In this document: piece after piece, positions 62,296 through 64,000 of the stretch
Numbering within the stretch: position 1 is the stretch's first letter
Layout of the letters: the number at the start of each line of letters is the position of its first letter
Source: Nodosilinea sp. PGN35
Lineage (GTDB): Bacteria > Cyanobacteriota > Cyanobacteriia > Phormidesmidales > Phormidesmidaceae
DNA: 64,000 bases
Direction: 5' to 3'
NCBI RefSeq assembly: GCF_029109325.1
Contig: NZ_JAQKQJ010000020.1
Coordinates: 52,454-116,453 of the forward strand
Notes under the pieces: model-generated
Told to the model about the DNA's origin: nothing
The model's database searches: none
Seen by the model: only the letters and a program-made list of their open reading frames with translations
Made by a program: the position numbers and the translations under genes

Positions 62296-62685
62296 ATGGT
62301 AAATCAAGCAAACGAAACTCAATTTTTGGCCGATCTCCAAAGAGTCAGAGATGCTGCGGCGCAAGCAGGCAGGGTAGAGCCCCGCGCGATAGCTGTCAGT
62401 TACGATGCATCAAATCATTTAATTGTCGTAGACTTAAATAGTGGAGCCATTTTTAGCTTTCCTCCTGATATTGCTCAAGGGTTAAGTGGTGCAGCACCAG
62501 AAGATTTAGCCATGGTAGAAGTTACCCCTAGCGGCACAGGATTGCACTGGGAAAAGCTAGATGCCGATTTTACCGTAACCGGATTGCTCAATGGCACATT
62601 TGGCACCCATGCCTGGATGATGGAGTTACAAGAACGCTGGCAAAATCCAACAAGCTTCTTAAGACTACCTGTAATTGAAAATTGA
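62296..62685 (+). CDS. DUF2442 protein
   Basis: 129 residues. AIAVSYDASNHLIVVDLNSGAIFSFPPDIAQGL matches DUF2442, and a middle part (TPSGTGLHWEKLDADFTVTGLL) is also typical. The N-terminus is helical, and the end may be a short DNA-binding or partner-binding tail. DUF2442 genes often lie beside DUF4160 in toxin-antitoxin-like pairs, but no DUF4160 gene is visible here. Confidence 0.82.
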   Translation: MVNQANETQFLADLQRVRDAAAQAGRVEPRAIAVSYDASNHLIVVDLNSGAIFSFPPDIAQGLSGAAPEDLAMVEVTPSGTGLHWEKLDADFTVTGLLNGTFGTHAWMMELQERWQNPTSFLRLPVIEN

Positions 62686-62753
62686 ATAAGATTAGATTAG
62701 ATAAGTGTCTTCAGCAACGTGCCCCCTCAAGCTCATAACGGCAGCGTTTCACT

Positions 62754-62870
62754 ATGACTACCGTTCTCAACCTAGATGCACTTACTCGCAGCCTGACCCG
62801 AGAGCAGTTTATCGGTCTCTGTCAGAGTAACCCAGACCTTCAGCTTGAGCGATCGCGGCAAGGATATTGA
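62754..62870 (+). pseudogene. Uma2-family N-terminal remnant
   Basis: A 38-residue frame reading MTTVLNLDALTRSLTREQF, then LCQSNPDLQLERSRQGY, before a premature TGA. This is the usual start of a Uma2 protein (LT.EQF..LC...PDL..ER...GE); the remainder of the ~190-residue protein is missing. It was probably deleted during rearrangement next to the mazEF genes. Confidence 0.7.
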
Positions 62871-62933
62871 GCTGGACTTAGCCAAATGATATACTTTGGA
62901 TATCCGAAAAGCCTTTTGCGCTGAGGCTCCTTA

Positions 62934-63176
62934 ATGAAAACTCAGATTGGCCAGTGGGGTAACTCGCTGGCGCTACGGATTCCCAAATATATCCATGAAG
63001 CACTGCACCTCAAGCTTAACGATGCGGTAGAGTGCTCGGTTGAAGACGGCAAGCTGGTTATCACTCCAGTGCAAGCCCTACCCGAAATGAGCCTTGACGA
63101 GCTTTTGGCCGAAGTCACTGCACCCCCTGAACCAGAGTTCGACTGGGGTAGCCCCGCTGGTAACGAGGCTTGGTAG
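62934..63176 (+). CDS. mazE: MazE-like antitoxin (AbrB/SpoVT fold)
   Basis: 80 residues. MKTQIGQWGNSLALRIPKYI is the standard MazE/AbrB swapped-hairpin DNA-binding start, and the acidic tail would bind the toxin. The stop is fused to the toxin start (overlap). It neutralises and co-represses with the toxin. Confidence 0.9.
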   Translation: MKTQIGQWGNSLALRIPKYIHEALHLKLNDAVECSVEDGKLVITPVQALPEMSLDELLAEVTAPPEPEFDWGSPAGNEAW

Positions 63177-63505
63177 TGTACATTCCCAGGCGTGGCGACT
63201 TTATCTGGCTCAGCTTTGATCCTCAGGCAGGGCACGAGCAAATGGGCAATCGTCCGGCGTTGGTGGTAAGCCACGATCGCTTCAATGCAAAGATGGGGTT
63301 TGCGTTTGTTTGCCCGATTAGCAATACCCAGCGCCAAAATCCTTTTTATATCCAAATTCCCACCGGCACCCCTGTGACTGGGGTGATTATGGCTGACCAA
63401 CTGCGATCGCTCGACTTTAGAGCCAGAAACGCTCAGCTCATTGCTGACTGTCCGGACCTGTTGCTGCAAGATGTGCTGAGACGAATTAAGCCGATCCTAT
63501 TCTGA
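63170..63505 (+). CDS. mazF: MazF-like mRNA interferase toxin
   Basis: 111 residues from TTG at 63170 (MVVYIPRRGD is the typical start); a GTG at 63176 is the alternative. RRGDFIWLSFDPQAGHEQMGNRPALVVS and FVCPISNTQ, and GVIMADQLRSLDF, are the PemK/MazF motifs, with the catalytic Arg and Thr region present. It cleaves mRNA at short sequences. It is co-translated with mazE. Confidence 0.92.
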   Translation: MVVYIPRRGDFIWLSFDPQAGHEQMGNRPALVVSHDRFNAKMGFAFVCPISNTQRQNPFYIQIPTGTPVTGVIMADQLRSLDFRARNAQLIADCPDLLLQDVLRRIKPILF

Positions 63506-63536
63506 ATCGGGGCTGGGTATATATCAGCGCAGTACT

Positions 63537-63882
63537 CTACGATTGTTTAGAGCCATACCGGGTTAAAAAGCGATCGAGCTGGTTGGCAAACGCTTCGGTA
63601 TCGCGCCGGTTAAACGGGGATGGCCTGCCGGTTTCGACACCGCCGCTGCGGAGTTCATCCAAAAAATTTCGCATCGACAGGCGTTCGCGGATGTTGCCCT
63701 GGTCGTAGAATTCGCCGCGCGGGTTGAGGGCATAGGCTCTTTTTGCGATCGCATCCGCCGCCAGAGGAATATCCGCCGTAACCACCAGGTCCCCTGGCTG
63801 GAGCTGCTGGGCAATGTAGTTGTCGGCCACATCCAGGCCCGATCGCACCTGCACCGCCTCAATGTAGTCAGATCCAGCCGAC
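63537..63882 (-). pseudogene. yaiI: YaiI/YqxD (UPF0178) protein, 5' end lost
   Basis: DVADNYIAQQLQPGDLVVTADIPLAA, ALNPRGEFYDQGNIRERLSMR and AFANQLDRFLTRYG are the YaiI/UPF0178 sequence. The conserved N-terminal strand with the D-A-D-A-C-P motif (~35 residues) is missing. The frame continues upstream to 63977 through sequence that instead belongs to the transposon on the opposite strand, so the gene is broken. It could still make a truncated protein. Confidence 0.75.
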
Positions 63883-64000
63883 ATTCCGCAGGTTGACAAA
63901 AGGAGTATTTGGGTCAGCGGAGGTAAGCTCAGGGTAAGGATTGGGATCGCGCCTTGAAGATAGAAAACCTGGATCACTTAGGGTTAGTGGCGGCGTTAGT
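63883..64000 (+). mobile_element. Left end of an IS1634-type insertion sequence
   Basis: The sequence changes character at about 63883 (ATTCCGCAGG), where yaiI homology stops. The transposase begins about 70 bp further right. Only the left ~118 bp lie in the window; the exact end cannot be fixed without the right end. Confidence 0.6.
63954..64000 (+). CDS. Transposase N-terminus (DUF4277, IS1634 family), cut by window edge
   Basis: The 15 codons visible read LKIENLDHLGLVAALV, a close match to the conserved start of DUF4277-type transposases (EI.NLDHLGLVAG.ID). The start is TTG (63954) or slightly upstream. It runs off the right edge. Confidence 0.7.
   Translation, partial: MKIENLDHLGLVAAL

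Noticed and set aside
1..64000. tRNA or rRNA genes
   Set aside because: No GGTTCGAATCC-type T-arm with a matching acceptor stem was found by eye; none is claimed.

Overview
The window is chromosomal DNA from a cyanobacterium, probably a GC-rich filamentous Leptolyngbya-like lineage; the lineage is inference. Adjacent psaA and psaB genes and psbY prove oxygenic photosynthesis. Many GCGATCGC (HIP1) octamers, DUF4079, pentapeptide-repeat and Uma2 proteins, and a low-complexity-tail membrane protein downstream of infB all fit. Most of the window is ordinary housekeeping sequence at visibly high GC. I found no CRISPR array, rRNA or tRNA.

Layout. 1-3.5 kb: the end of a U32 peptidase, two unknown proteins and a GT39-type glycosyltransferase. 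3.7-10.6 kb: the rimP-nusA-rnpM(ylxR)-infB translation/transcription operon. 10.8-16.2 kb: a sugar-nucleotide epimerase with no canonical start codon, pnp, an SGNH-hydrolase lipoprotein and tpiA. 16.3-21.6 kb: a ROK kinase, two pentapeptide-repeat proteins, ruvB and a zinc-ribbon protein. 21.8-28.5 kb: a three-gene Gld-type ABC system, a D27-like (DUF4033) protein and an MsbA-like ABC exporter. 28.7-32.4 kb: rdgB, psbY and a PRC-barrel repeat protein. 33.2-38.3 kb: psaA, psaB and a possible structured RNA. 38.5-43.4 kb: a BamE-like protein, a nucleotidyltransferase, DUF2283, murJ and a lipoprotein.

43.8-49.6 kb holds the most interesting gene set: five overlapping or abutting plus-strand genes encoding a heme-oxygenase-like diiron oxidase, an enolase-superfamily epimerase or lyase, a GH3-type acyl-amido synthetase, a small membrane protein and a membrane-anchored CocE-type serine hydrolase. 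The set reads as an uncharacterised small-molecule (amide or peptide-like) pathway. Next is a PD-(D/E)XK-like nuclease only 5 bp from a UvrD-type helicase.

53-59.9 kb is mixed: a GltS-type transporter, an M23 peptidase, an Lrp-LysE pair, DUF4079 and Uma2. From about 60.2 kb the sequence becomes an accessory region. It holds a small ORF with a frameshift behind a folded leader, an AT-rich insert carrying a TcmP plus radical-SAM-like DUF5131 pair, DUF2442, a Uma2 remnant, MazEF, and a yaiI gene whose 5' end appears to be cut off by an IS1634-type element running off the right edge.
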